Source: Cyanobacteria bacterium UBA9579 (GTDB taxonomy: Bacteria > Cyanobacteriota > Vampirovibrionia > Gastranaerophilales > UBA9579). From it: a DNA stretch of 6,220 nucleotides. The stretch lies in contig DNSU01000006.1 in NCBI GenBank assembly GCA_003499585.1, forward strand, positions 7,127 through 13,346. Reading direction: 5' to 3'. The translations under genes were made by a program, and so were the position numbers. Below are positions 1 through 6,175 of this stretch, one piece after another. Position 1 is the stretch's first letter, and every line of letters starts with the position of its first letter. Below the pieces are notes generated by a model, which saw only the letters and a list, made by a program, of their open reading frames with translations, did no database searches and was not told the origin of the DNA.

Positions 1-2109
1 ATTATAACTGTTAACATAATGCAGGACTAATATTCCTAAAGGAACTTCCCTATAGGAAATAGGAGAAATAATAAATGATTTAACATTAAATTCCTTTATT
101 ATTTGCTTTGTTAGCTCAGGCACTTCAAGTTTATTGGTATCATTTACAGCCAAAACCCTATCTTGGTCGATCACTATCTTGGTAAAAGGGGCCATTTGTT
201 CGTTAATAAACTTTGTACCAGCTATATCTTTAATCTCAAGAGAAGAAATATAAACCTCATAATCCTCAACAGTCTTATATTCATTAGACTCAACGTTATA
301 AGCAACAAAGAAACATCTATCAGCATTAAACACCTCTCCTACTTGAGTTACGATGGATTTTAGAGCATCTTGAATGTTCAAAGACCTAATAGATGCAACC
401 ATAATTTGCCGTAAAAGTTTTTCTCTTCTGGCTATTTCACTTGTAGAAGTATACAATTTTGCCTGATAAATAGCAGTTGAAATTTGAGGTTCAAGAACTT
501 TTATAAGATTTATAGTATCTTGTGACCAATTATGGGGTTCATTAAAATAACTAAGTACCAGAGAGCCTAAAACCTCATTTTTATAGCTTAGAGGCAATAT
601 TAAAACTGATTTTATTCCAATTGATTTAAAAAAGATTTTTACTGATTCATCAATATCTTCCTGATCAATATCAGAAATAGCAATAAATTCCCGTCTATCA
701 ACAATGATATTATAAAGCTGCTCAAAACCGGTTAATTCTGAAAAATCACGCCCAATCAATGATGGAATATCAGGACTTTTTCTATATTCAAATTGAGCAG
801 GATAGATATTGCTGGCTTTATTATCATAATCAAAGAGAATACATTCTTCTGGTTCAAATACATCACCAATTATAGTAACTACCCCGTTCAATACCTCATT
901 AGGAGTTATAGCACTTCTGATTTTATTGATTATGGATAAAGTAATTTTATCCTGTTCCTGTCTTGATAATAATTCCTGAGTATATTCCCAGTTTAAGTCG
1001 ATTATATTGTTAATTCTTGAGGTTAATAATCCTATTTCATCTCTGGTTGTTACAGGAATTTTTTCAGTCTTTTCACCAGGTTTAAACTGCTCCACACCTT
1101 GAGTAATATTATTTATAGGCGCAATAAATCTTGTAGAGAGCGCGTATTGAATTATCATAGCAATTATGAAAAACTCCAGAAAAATATACGGAGCAAAACT
1201 TGGAAATCTAATATTAAATACAACTGATGTAAAAGTAACAAAAATCAAATAAGCAGCAATTAGAAATATTGATAAATATGCTGAAAATTTTTGCCTAAAG
1301 CTTACGCATCCCGATTCTTGAGGAATTTCATGAAGTCCAATAAGAATTAATAAAAAGCCAATTGCCTGAGCAGAATGGCCATAAATTCCATATAACGCAA
1401 CTAAATAACTAGGAATAATAAAAAATAACTGACCTATCCCAAGTATAAAAAGTCCAAGAATAAACTTTGAGATAACACTATTCCTGCAGGTCAACCTTAT
1501 ATCAGCATAAATAAGGGCAGATAATATATATAAAGCTTTTAAAGCTGTTTCTAGTGATGCATCAATAAGTATAAATTTATAAGTATAAGCTTGAATTAAT
1601 GGAAGTAAAACAGGCCTTAAAAGACCATCAAGCACTATAATTAAAAATGAAAATATCAAAAAACCTGCATATACTTTTCTTCTAAATTGAGAATTTAACT
1701 TTTCACCGGCTTCTCTTGAATAAAAAGTCGACATAAAAATTGAAGTAGCAAAAATCATATCCCCAATAATAAGATATAGAATTTCAGGATTTGCTAAGTA
1801 ATTCTCCCAAGTCAAAACATCGTAGGGAAACTCATATGATGTAAAAATATGAAAAAGCTTGAGTAGGCTGCCAGCTAAAAAGCCGCCACTAATAATAGCA
1901 ATTCTTCTATCCTGAGTTCGGGTATAAATCTGATTACCTCTAATAAAAATAAATAAAGCTAATAAAGCAATTGATGCTTCAAAAATTATATGAATAAAAG
2001 GATTAAAAGTAACACTTGGAAGTAAACCGGTAGGGAAAGTAAACGTAAAAACTCCGATTAACAAGACTAAAATAGCAAAAAATATGTAAAGGATAACAAG
2101 TTTATTCAT
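1..2109 (-). CDS. Membrane sensor protein, MASE3-like + HAMP + two GAF domains (3' partial)
   Basis: The minus strand is open without a stop for 703 codons to the window edge, so the C-terminus is missing. About ten hydrophobic helices fill residues 4-326. Residues 1-265 resemble the MASE3 membrane sensor domain, with a Leu-Phe-His-Ile motif around His87 where the family has its conserved histidine. Residues 326-380 look like a HAMP linker (Pro331, and the Asp-Glu-Ile-Gly at 357-360). GAF 1 covers roughly 395-550 (PLSYKNEVLGSLVLSYFN near 507-523). GAF 2 begins near 575 and ends its core with PISYREVPLGILVLHYVN at 683-700. The output domain, likely a histidine kinase or GGDEF, is not visible, so sensor class and ligand are unknown. 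The start at 2109 gives a typical MNKLVIL membrane N-terminus. An in-frame ATG at 2133 would add eight residues but has no ribosome binding site and lies too close to the possible -10. The gene is divergent from the tetR-like gene. Confidence 0.88.
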   Translation of the reverse strand, partial: MNKLVILYIFFAILVLLIGVFTFTFPTGLLPSVTFNPFIHIIFEASIALLALFIFIRGNQIYTRTQDRRIAIISGGFLAGSLLKLFHIFTSYEFPYDVLTWENYLANPEILYLIIGDMIFATSIFMSTFYSREAGEKLNSQFRRKVYAGFLIFSFLIIVLDGLLRPVLLPLIQAYTYKFILIDASLETALKALYILSALIYADIRLTCRNSVISKFILGLFILGIGQLFFIIPSYLVALYGIYGHSAQAIGFLLILIGLHEIPQESGCVSFRQKFSAYLSIFLIAAYLIFVTFTSVVFNIRFPSFAPYIFLEFFIIAMIIQYALSTRFIAPINNITQGVEQFKPGEKTEKIPVTTRDEIGLLTSRINNIIDLNWEYTQELLSRQEQDKITLSIINKIRSAITPNEVLNGVVTIIGDVFEPEECILFDYDNKASNIYPAQFEYRKSPDIPSLIGRDFSELTGFEQLYNIIVDRREFIAISDIDQEDIDESVKIFFKSIGIKSVLILPLSYKNEVLGSLVLSYFNEPHNWSQDTINLIKVLEPQISTAIYQAKLYTSTSEIARREKLLRQIMVASIRSLNIQDALKSIVTQVGEVFNADRCFFVAYNVESNEYKTVEDYEVYISSLEIKDIAGTKFINEQMAPFTKIVIDQDRVLAVNDTNKLEVPELTKQIIKEFNVKSFIISPISYREVPLGILVLHYVNSYN

Positions 2110-2138
2110 AGCTATCAACTCATTAATGAACATACAAA

Positions 2139-2144
2139 ATTATA
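2139..2144 (-). promoter_or_regulatory. Possible -10 element for the membrane sensor gene
   Basis: The minus strand reads TATAAT here, about 30 bases before the ATG at 2109, which would give a leader of roughly 20-25 bases. No convincing -35 hexamer lies 16-18 bases upstream, and the surrounding DNA is so AT-rich that chance matches are common. It is offered only as the best candidate. Confidence 0.25.
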
Positions 2145-2291
2145 TTTTCATTGTTTAAAATAAATTTCATTCGACTTATAACTGTAACGTACCTATCCTA
2201 GTTATTAATAATTCAGATAATACAAGTCCAGAAAAAGAATTTATCGCTAGAAACACAAATAATACTTAAATTTTCAATAATATTCATAAGG

Positions 2292-2319
2292 TTGACAAAT
2301 ATATTCAATTTGTTATACT
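2292..2319 (+). promoter_or_regulatory. Sigma-70-type promoter of the tetR-like/Fe-S protein operon
   Basis: A perfect TTGACA (2292-2297) and a near-perfect TATACT (2314-2319) are separated by 16 bases. A TG one base upstream of the -10 (2311-2312) makes it an extended -10 element. Transcription should begin near 2326, giving a leader of about 40 bases. The inverted repeat at 2319-2338 covers the predicted start site, so the promoter should be strong when free and blocked when the operator is bound. Confidence 0.8.
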
Positions 2320-2338
2320 AGTTAGTGAATACTAACTA
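2319..2338 (+). promoter_or_regulatory. Palindromic operator, probably for the adjacent TetR-family regulator
   Basis: TAGTTAGT and ACTAACTA form a perfect 8-bp inverted repeat around a 4-base centre (GAAT). It starts on the last base of the -10 hexamer and spans the predicted transcription start. TetR-family regulators usually bind palindromes of this size in their own promoters, so autorepression by the protein encoded 26 bases downstream is the natural inference. The binding itself is not shown by the sequence. Confidence 0.7.
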
Positions 2339-2364
2339 ACTATGAAATTGGAATTTGAACAAAA

Positions 2365-2961
2365 ATGCAAAATCTAACAAAAAGACAAAATGAAATAATC
2401 AACTCATCAATTGAACTTATAGCTGAATCAGGTATTCAGAATTTAACGATAAAACATTTGTCTGAAAAACTTGGAATATCAGAACCAGCTATTTATAGGC
2501 ATTATAAAAGTAAGCTCGACATTTTGCTAGCTATATTAGGCTATTTTGAAGATGATACAAACCTGATGTTTAATAATATATACAATTCTGAACAATCCAA
2601 TATAAATAAACTTAAATCAATATTTATCCAAAGATGTAAAGAATTCTCAGAAAGACCGGAATTAGCAAAAGTAATATTCTCTGAGGAAATTTTCCAGAAC
2701 GACGAAAAATTAAGAGACAAAGTATCTTCAATTATGAAAGTTCATCACGTAATTATTCACAAAATAATCGAGGAAGCACAACAAAGTAATGAGATCAGAA
2801 ATGATATTCCAAAAGAACATGTAGCACCAATAATAGTAGGAACACTTCGATTATTAGTGACTAGATGGAGGCTGAATAATTTTGAATTTGACATAAATCA
2901 ACAGGCAAAAGAATTGTGGAATACACTAGAAAAGCTAATTATTAAGGAGAACCAAGTATGA
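2365..2961 (+). CDS. TetR/AcrR-family transcriptional regulator
   Basis: At 198 residues this is a normal-length TetR-family repressor. The N-terminal DNA-binding domain covers about residues 5-52. Its helix-turn-helix is visible as TIKHLSEKLGISEPAIYRHY at 28-47, a near-textbook match including Gly37, Ile38, Ala42, Tyr44 and Tyr47. Residues 55-195 are the helical ligand-binding and dimerisation domain, which varies too much to name an effector; it has a single cysteine (Cys91). The ATG at 2365 is preceded only by a weak GGA, but the HTH position relative to the N-terminus fits the family. The stop overlaps the start of the Fe-S protein gene (ATGA), so the two are almost certainly one transcript. 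Autoregulation through the palindrome at 2319-2338 is likely. Whether it senses a redox or nitrosative signal is inferred from context only. Confidence 0.93.
   Translation: MQNLTKRQNEIINSSIELIAESGIQNLTIKHLSEKLGISEPAIYRHYKSKLDILLAILGYFEDDTNLMFNNIYNSEQSNINKLKSIFIQRCKEFSERPELAKVIFSEEIFQNDEKLRDKVSSIMKVHHVIIHKIIEEAQQSNEIRNDIPKEHVAPIIVGTLRLLVTRWRLNNFEFDINQQAKELWNTLEKLIIKENQV
2944..2949 (+). promoter_or_regulatory. Ribosome binding site of the Fe-S protein gene
   Basis: AAGGAG lies eight bases before the ATG at 2958, inside the last codons of the tetR-like gene. It fixes the start of the downstream gene and indicates translation in tandem with the regulator. Confidence 0.8.
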
Positions 2962-3779
2962 AAAGAAGCATTATAAAAGTCGATGAAGAAAAATGCACAG
3001 GCTGTGGGCATTGTATTCCCGGTTGTCCAGAAGGAGCACTGCAAGTTATTGATGGTAAAGCCAGACTCGTTAGTGATCTATTTTGTGACGGATTAGGTGC
3101 CTGTATCAAAGAATGTCCATTTGGGGCTATGGAGGTCGAAGAGAGAGAAGCTGAAGAATACGATGAGTATAAAGTAATGCAAAATGTAATTCAAGGCGGT
3201 ACAAACGTCATTAAAGCTCACTTAAAACATTTAAAAGATCATGATCAAAATGAATTTTTAAATCAGGCTATAGGTTTCTTAAAGGAGAAAAATATGGAAA
3301 TTCCCGAATATGAAGAAAAACAGCCTAAACTGGCATGCGGTTGTCCCGGTTCAATGACTAAAACTATAGAAAGAAAACCTGAAAATGCACAAACATCTAA
3401 TGTAAAGTTGTCATCAGAATTAAATAACTGGCCTATTCAATTACAGTTATTAAACCCAAATGCACCATATCTTAAAAACGCAGATTTAGTAATCTCTGCT
3501 GATTGCGTGCCATTTGCATATGCAAACTTTCATCAGCGTTTCTTAAAGGACAAAGTTTTAGTAATGTTCTGCCCTAAATTAGACAAAACCTTGGATCAAT
3601 ACGTTGATAAACTGACTGAAATTTTCAAGAATCAGGATATTCAATCAATAACCCTGATCCACATGGAAGTACCCTGCTGCTCAGGCATTGAAACAATCAT
3701 CAGAAAAGCACTTGAGGCAGCACAGAAGAATATAACAATAAAAGACTACACAATCTCAATTTCCGGCGAAATTGTATAA
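2958..3779 (+). CDS. Ferredoxin-like 4Fe-4S protein with a cysteine-rich C-terminal domain
   Basis: The 273-residue soluble protein opens with a bacterial-ferredoxin domain (residues 4-62). The first motif is complete: Cys13, Cys16, Cys19 and Cys23-Pro. The second is CDGLGACIKECP, with Cys43, Cys49 and Cys53-Pro; its usual middle cysteine is Leu46. One cluster therefore has four cysteine ligands and the other only three, unless another residue serves. An acidic linker with 'EEREAEEYDEY' (61-71) follows. The C-terminal domain (about 120-273) has six more cysteines: CGCPGS (127, 129), ADC (183), FCPK (205) and PCCSG (240, 241). No transmembrane segment or signal peptide is seen, so it is cytoplasmic. 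I recognise this as a family of ferredoxin-like proteins of anaerobes without an established function. It is translationally coupled to the TetR-type gene and lies upstream of hcp, so an electron-transfer role serving Hcp is plausible but unproven. Confidence 0.85.
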   Translation: MKRSIIKVDEEKCTGCGHCIPGCPEGALQVIDGKARLVSDLFCDGLGACIKECPFGAMEVEEREAEEYDEYKVMQNVIQGGTNVIKAHLKHLKDHDQNEFLNQAIGFLKEKNMEIPEYEEKQPKLACGCPGSMTKTIERKPENAQTSNVKLSSELNNWPIQLQLLNPNAPYLKNADLVISADCVPFAYANFHQRFLKDKVLVMFCPKLDKTLDQYVDKLTEIFKNQDIQSITLIHMEVPCCSGIETIIRKALEAAQKNITIKDYTISISGEIV

Positions 3780-3786
3780 TAATCGC

Positions 3787-3818
3787 CACCTGCCATTCTG
3801 AGGGCAGTGAAGAATCTC
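3787..3818 (+). repeat. Short dispersed repeat with hairpin (CATTCTGAG / GAAGAATCTC type)
   Basis: Positions 3794-3818 read CATTCTGAG, six bases (GGCAGT), then GAAGAATCTC. This matches the layout of a widespread intergenic repeat in bacterial genomes, CATTCTGAG-N6-GAAGAATCTC, usually with CGAAGC-like bases in the middle. It overlaps a hairpin: TGCC (3791-3794) pairs with GGCA (3803-3806), extended by CAC (3787-3789) against GTG (3807-3809) with one bulged C. Only one copy lies in the window, so its repeat nature rests on recognising the motif. Confidence 0.5.
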
Positions 3819-3839
3819 ACAAAAATAAATTTTTTTTTT
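3787..3839 (+). terminator. Possible, atypical terminator after the Fe-S protein gene
   Basis: A seven-pair hairpin (3787-3809) is followed, about 20 bases later, by an unbroken run of ten T (3830-3839). An intrinsic terminator normally has the T-run directly after the stem, so this is not classic. It is still the only candidate between the Fe-S protein gene and the next promoter at 3860, where an end of transcription would be expected. Confidence 0.3.
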
Positions 3840-3859
3840 ACAAATACCCGAATAATTAA

Positions 3860-3887
3860 TTGACATTTATTCCTATTCTGGTATACT
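3860..3887 (+). promoter_or_regulatory. Sigma-70-type promoter of the rrf2-like gene (and probably hcp)
   Basis: A perfect TTGACA (3860-3865) and TATACT (3882-3887) are separated by 16 bases, the same hexamers and spacing as the tetR-like promoter at 2292. Transcription should start near 3894, leaving a leader of about 50 bases before the ATG at 3944. The -10 is embedded in the inverted repeat at 3875-3898. With no clear promoter or terminator between the rrf2-like gene and hcp, this promoter probably serves both. Confidence 0.82.
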
Positions 3888-3898
3888 GGTACCAGAAT
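3875..3898 (+). promoter_or_regulatory. Candidate Rrf2 operator: perfect 9-bp inverted repeat over the -10
   Basis: ATTCTGGTA (3875-3883) and TACCAGAAT (3890-3898) are exact reverse complements around a 6-base centre. The CTGGTA word also recurs directly at 3886-3891, giving a second nested palindrome, CTGGTACCAG (3886-3895). Rrf2 proteins typically bind such palindromes as dimers. Because it covers the -10 and the predicted start site, a bound protein would repress. The gene 46 bases downstream encodes the likely binder. Confidence 0.72.
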
Positions 3899-3943
3899 CT
3901 AATAAAGGATAATAGGATAACTATAATCAGGAAATAAAAAAAG

Positions 3944-4372
3944 ATGCACAGTATTATTAAAATTTCAGAAGCAGCTACACTAGCCTTACACACAATGTAT
4001 TTTCTATCTATCACAACAGATAGACTGGTCTCTACAAAAGAAATTGCCACAACATTTTCCATATCAGAAAATCATCTGGCAAAAGTACTTCAGAGACTGG
4101 CAAAAACAGGCCTGGTAGATTCTATTCGTGGTCCAAAAGGTGGTTTCAACCTGGGTAAAAGCAGTGATGAAATAACGCTGCTGCAGATATATGAAGCTAT
4201 TGAAGGTCCGCTGGAACTATCCGACTGTCTGCTGGACAAACCAATTTGTGGTGGTGGAGATAATTGTGTAATATTCAATGGTCTGTTAGACCTGCTAAAT
4301 AAACAAGTAAAGGACTATATGGGACAAAAGAAATTATCTGAGCTCAGAAACCTATTTCCCAAACAAGTCTAA
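3944..4372 (+). CDS. Rrf2-family transcriptional regulator (NsrR/IscR-like, three cysteines)
   Basis: The 142-residue length is typical of the family. The N-terminal winged helix-turn-helix is clear: ISEAATLALHTMYFLS (7-22), then the recognition region around SENHLAKVLQRLAKTGLV (41-58), and the wing motif SIRGPKGGFNL (60-70). After the family's ITLLQIYEAIEGP stretch (77-89) come Cys95, Cys102 and Cys108. These correspond in place to the three cysteines that hold the Fe-S cluster in IscR and NsrR, though the spacing here is CX6CX5C rather than CX5CX5C. A cluster-based sensor of NO or redox state is therefore likely but not certain. An in-frame TAA nine bases upstream means the ATG at 3944 is the first usable start; a weak AGGA precedes it. 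It sits upstream of hcp, which suggests it controls hcp and itself. Other cluster-sensing Rrf2 types cannot be excluded. Confidence 0.92.
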   Translation: MHSIIKISEAATLALHTMYFLSITTDRLVSTKEIATTFSISENHLAKVLQRLAKTGLVDSIRGPKGGFNLGKSSDEITLLQIYEAIEGPLELSDCLLDKPICGGGDNCVIFNGLLDLLNKQVKDYMGQKKLSELRNLFPKQV

Positions 4373-4425
4373 ATACAGCAAAGACTCTGGAGTCAAAAGA
4401 CATATCCCCTAATAGATTAAATTTT

Positions 4426-4454
4426 TACCTGTTGAATAGTCATTACAACTGGTA
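4426..4454 (+). promoter_or_regulatory. Imperfect inverted repeat before hcp, possible second Rrf2 site
   Basis: TACCTGTTG (4426-4434) and CAACTGGTA (4446-4454) match as inverted repeats at eight of nine positions, with an 11-base spacer. The right arm contains ACTGGTA, and the word CTGGTATA at 4449-4456 is identical to 3878-3885 in the palindrome of the rrf2-like promoter. It ends two bases before the hcp ribosome binding site. It could be a DNA operator or an RNA hairpin affecting translation; the spacing differs from the upstream site, so the call is tentative. Confidence 0.4.
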
Positions 4455-4455
4455 T

Positions 4456-4461
4456 AGGAGG
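4456..4461 (+). promoter_or_regulatory. Ribosome binding site for the GTG start of hcp
   Basis: A full AGGAGG lies seven bases before the GTG at 4469. This strong signal is the reason for annotating the longer hcp reading frame, even though the first 17 codons lie outside the conserved protein. Confidence 0.7.
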
Positions 4462-4468
4462 AATTTTT

Positions 4469-6175
4469 GTGAATTTTTTTAGAAAGTTATTAGGTATGCA
4501 AGAAAAGGAGAACTCAACTATGAATATGTATTGCTTCCAATGCGAACAAACTGCACAGGGCACAGGATGCTCCGTGCAAGGAGTTTGCGGGAAGGACCCT
4601 ATTACAGCAACTCTGCAGGATTTAACAGTCTATGCACTTAAAGGCTTATCTATGTATGCACATAGAGCAAGACAGTTTGACGTAAAAAATCATGATATAG
4701 ACGTCTGCACAATTGAAGGTCTTTTCACAACCGTTACAAACGTAAACTTCGACCCTTCACGTCTACAGGTGATATTACTTAGACTGGCTCAATTAAAAGA
4801 TAAAGCCAGATCTATGTATGAAGAAGCAGCAAGAGCAAATGGACAAACTCCTGAAGTTCTTGGTGGTCCTGCTCAATGGATTCCGGCAAAAGATTTAAAT
4901 GGTCTTATTCAACAGGGACAAGAAGTAAATATAACAAAAAGACAGGAAAATCTCGGAAAAGACATAGTAAGTCTTCAGGAAATTCTTACTTATGGCATTA
5001 AAGGTGTTGCAGCTTACGCTGATCACGCAATGATTCTTGGACACGAAGATGATGATGTTTATGCATTCTTCCATGAAGCATTAAACTTCCTTACAAAAGA
5101 AAATCCAGCCGTAGATGAGCTCGTTGCTATGAACCTTAAATGCGGAGAAATCAACCTTAAAGTTATGGGAATGTTAGATACAGCTAACACAGGCACATAC
5201 GGCCACCCAGAGCCAACAGCTGTAAGAATTGAACCTATAAAAGGTAAGGCAATTCTTGTTTCAGGGCATGATTTACGAGATTTAGCTGAATTACTAAGAC
5301 AGACAGAAGGTTTAGGTATAAATGTTTATACCCATGGAGAAATGCTGCCTGCAAATGCTTATCCTGAACTTAAAAAATACACACATCTAGTAGGAAACTA
5401 CGGTGGTGCCTGGCAGGATCAGCAAAAAGAATTTGACTTATTCCCCGGTGCAATTCTCATGACAACAAACTGTATTCAAAAACCTAGAGAAACATATAGA
5501 GGAAGAATATTTACAACTGGTCTGGTAGCTTGGCCAGGGGTAGTACACATTTCAGATACTAACTTTGCTCCTGTAATTGAAGCTGCACTTTTAGCAGAAG
5601 GTTTCAAAGAAGATGGCTCTGATAAAACTATTATGATAGGCTTTGGCCATAATACAGTTTTAGGAGTAGCAGATAAAGTTGTTGATGCTGTAAAAAGCGG
5701 AGCTATTAAGCACTTCTTTCTGATTGGAGGATGTGATGGCGCTAAAAGTGGACGTAACTATTACACTGAATTAGCTCAGTCTGTTCCACAGGACGCAGTA
5801 ATTCTAACATTAGCTTGCGGTAAATACAGATTCAATAAGCTTGAATTTGGAGAAATTGGCGAAATTCCTCGTCTGCTGGATATTGGTCAATGTAATGATG
5901 CATACTCAGCCGTTCAAATTGCAGTTGCCTTAGCTAATGCGTTTGATACAGATGTAAACAGCTTACCTTTATCAATAATCTTATCCTGGTATGAACAAAA
6001 AGCTGTAGCAATACTGTTAACCTTGTTACACTTAGGAATAAGAAATATTCGTTTAGGGCCAACCTTACCGGCATTCATCACTCCAACCGTACTGAATGTA
6101 CTGGTAGAAAACTTCAATATAATGCCAACAACAACAGCAAAAGAAGACCTAAATGCTATATTAATCCCAGCTTAA
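4469..6175 (+). CDS. hcp: Hybrid cluster protein (Hcp), class I, NO/hydroxylamine reductase
   Basis: This cytoplasmic enzyme carries a cubane Fe-S cluster and the hybrid Fe-S-O cluster; the family reduces NO to N2O and, in vitro, hydroxylamine to ammonia. The N-terminal cysteines are Cys22, Cys25, Cys34 and Cys40 (CX2CX8CX5C), the short spacing of class I enzymes from anaerobes, with the CFQCEQTAQGTGC signature. All seven hybrid-cluster ligands are present: His267, Glu291, Cys335, Cys422 (the persulfide position, IGGCDG), Cys450, Cys475 and Glu509 (WYEQKA). Spacing follows the Desulfovibrio protein as I recall it, apart from small gaps. From the GTG the protein has 568 residues. An in-frame ATG at 4520, with its own AAGGAG, would give 551, closer to the usual length, and begins at MNMYCFQC. 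The first 17 residues are therefore an extension or an annotation artefact. It is probably cotranscribed with the rrf2-like gene 96 bases upstream. Confidence 0.96.
   Translation: MNFFRKLLGMQEKENSTMNMYCFQCEQTAQGTGCSVQGVCGKDPITATLQDLTVYALKGLSMYAHRARQFDVKNHDIDVCTIEGLFTTVTNVNFDPSRLQVILLRLAQLKDKARSMYEEAARANGQTPEVLGGPAQWIPAKDLNGLIQQGQEVNITKRQENLGKDIVSLQEILTYGIKGVAAYADHAMILGHEDDDVYAFFHEALNFLTKENPAVDELVAMNLKCGEINLKVMGMLDTANTGTYGHPEPTAVRIEPIKGKAILVSGHDLRDLAELLRQTEGLGINVYTHGEMLPANAYPELKKYTHLVGNYGGAWQDQQKEFDLFPGAILMTTNCIQKPRETYRGRIFTTGLVAWPGVVHISDTNFAPVIEAALLAEGFKEDGSDKTIMIGFGHNTVLGVADKVVDAVKSGAIKHFFLIGGCDGAKSGRNYYTELAQSVPQDAVILTLACGKYRFNKLEFGEIGEIPRLLDIGQCNDAYSAVQIAVALANAFDTDVNSLPLSIILSWYEQKAVAILLTLLHLGIRNIRLGPTLPAFITPTVLNVLVENFNIMPTTTAKEDLNAILIPA
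4505..4510 (+). promoter_or_regulatory. Internal ribosome binding site for the alternative ATG start of hcp
   Basis: AAGGAG lies nine bases before the in-frame ATG at 4520. Starting there gives a protein whose N-terminus matches the family (Met-Asn-Met-Tyr-Cys). It may be the true start, or both starts may be used. Confidence 0.55.

Noticed and set aside
163..363. Plus-strand 66-codon open frame
   Set aside because: It lies antisense inside the clearly coding GAF domain of the membrane sensor and has no ribosome binding site or recognisable protein features.
2202..2211. TTATTAATAA palindrome in the divergent intergenic region
   Set aside because: It is a short all-AT palindrome in AT-rich DNA and is not near either predicted promoter's core.
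2342..2377. Out-of-frame 11-codon frame (ATGAAATTG...) overlapping the tetR-like start
   Set aside because: It could be a regulatory upstream reading frame, but it has no ribosome binding site and such short frames are expected by chance.
3922..3927. TATAAT as a second -10 for the rrf2-like gene
   Set aside because: No -35-like hexamer lies at a suitable distance, and the TTGACA/TATACT pair just upstream is much better.
3856..4062. Minus-strand 68-codon open frame
   Set aside because: It runs antisense through the promoter, operator and start of the rrf2-like gene; its hydrophobic stretch arises from AT-rich antisense DNA.
4090..4278. Minus-strand 62-codon open frame
   Set aside because: It is a shadow of the rrf2-like coding sequence, whose protein is a clear family member.
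4383..4394. GACTCTGGAGTC inverted repeat after the rrf2-like gene as a terminator
   Set aside because: The stem is only five base pairs with almost no loop and there is no T-run after it.
5914..6117. Minus-strand 67-codon open frame
   Set aside because: It is a shadow of the conserved C-terminal part of hcp, including the Glu509 ligand region.
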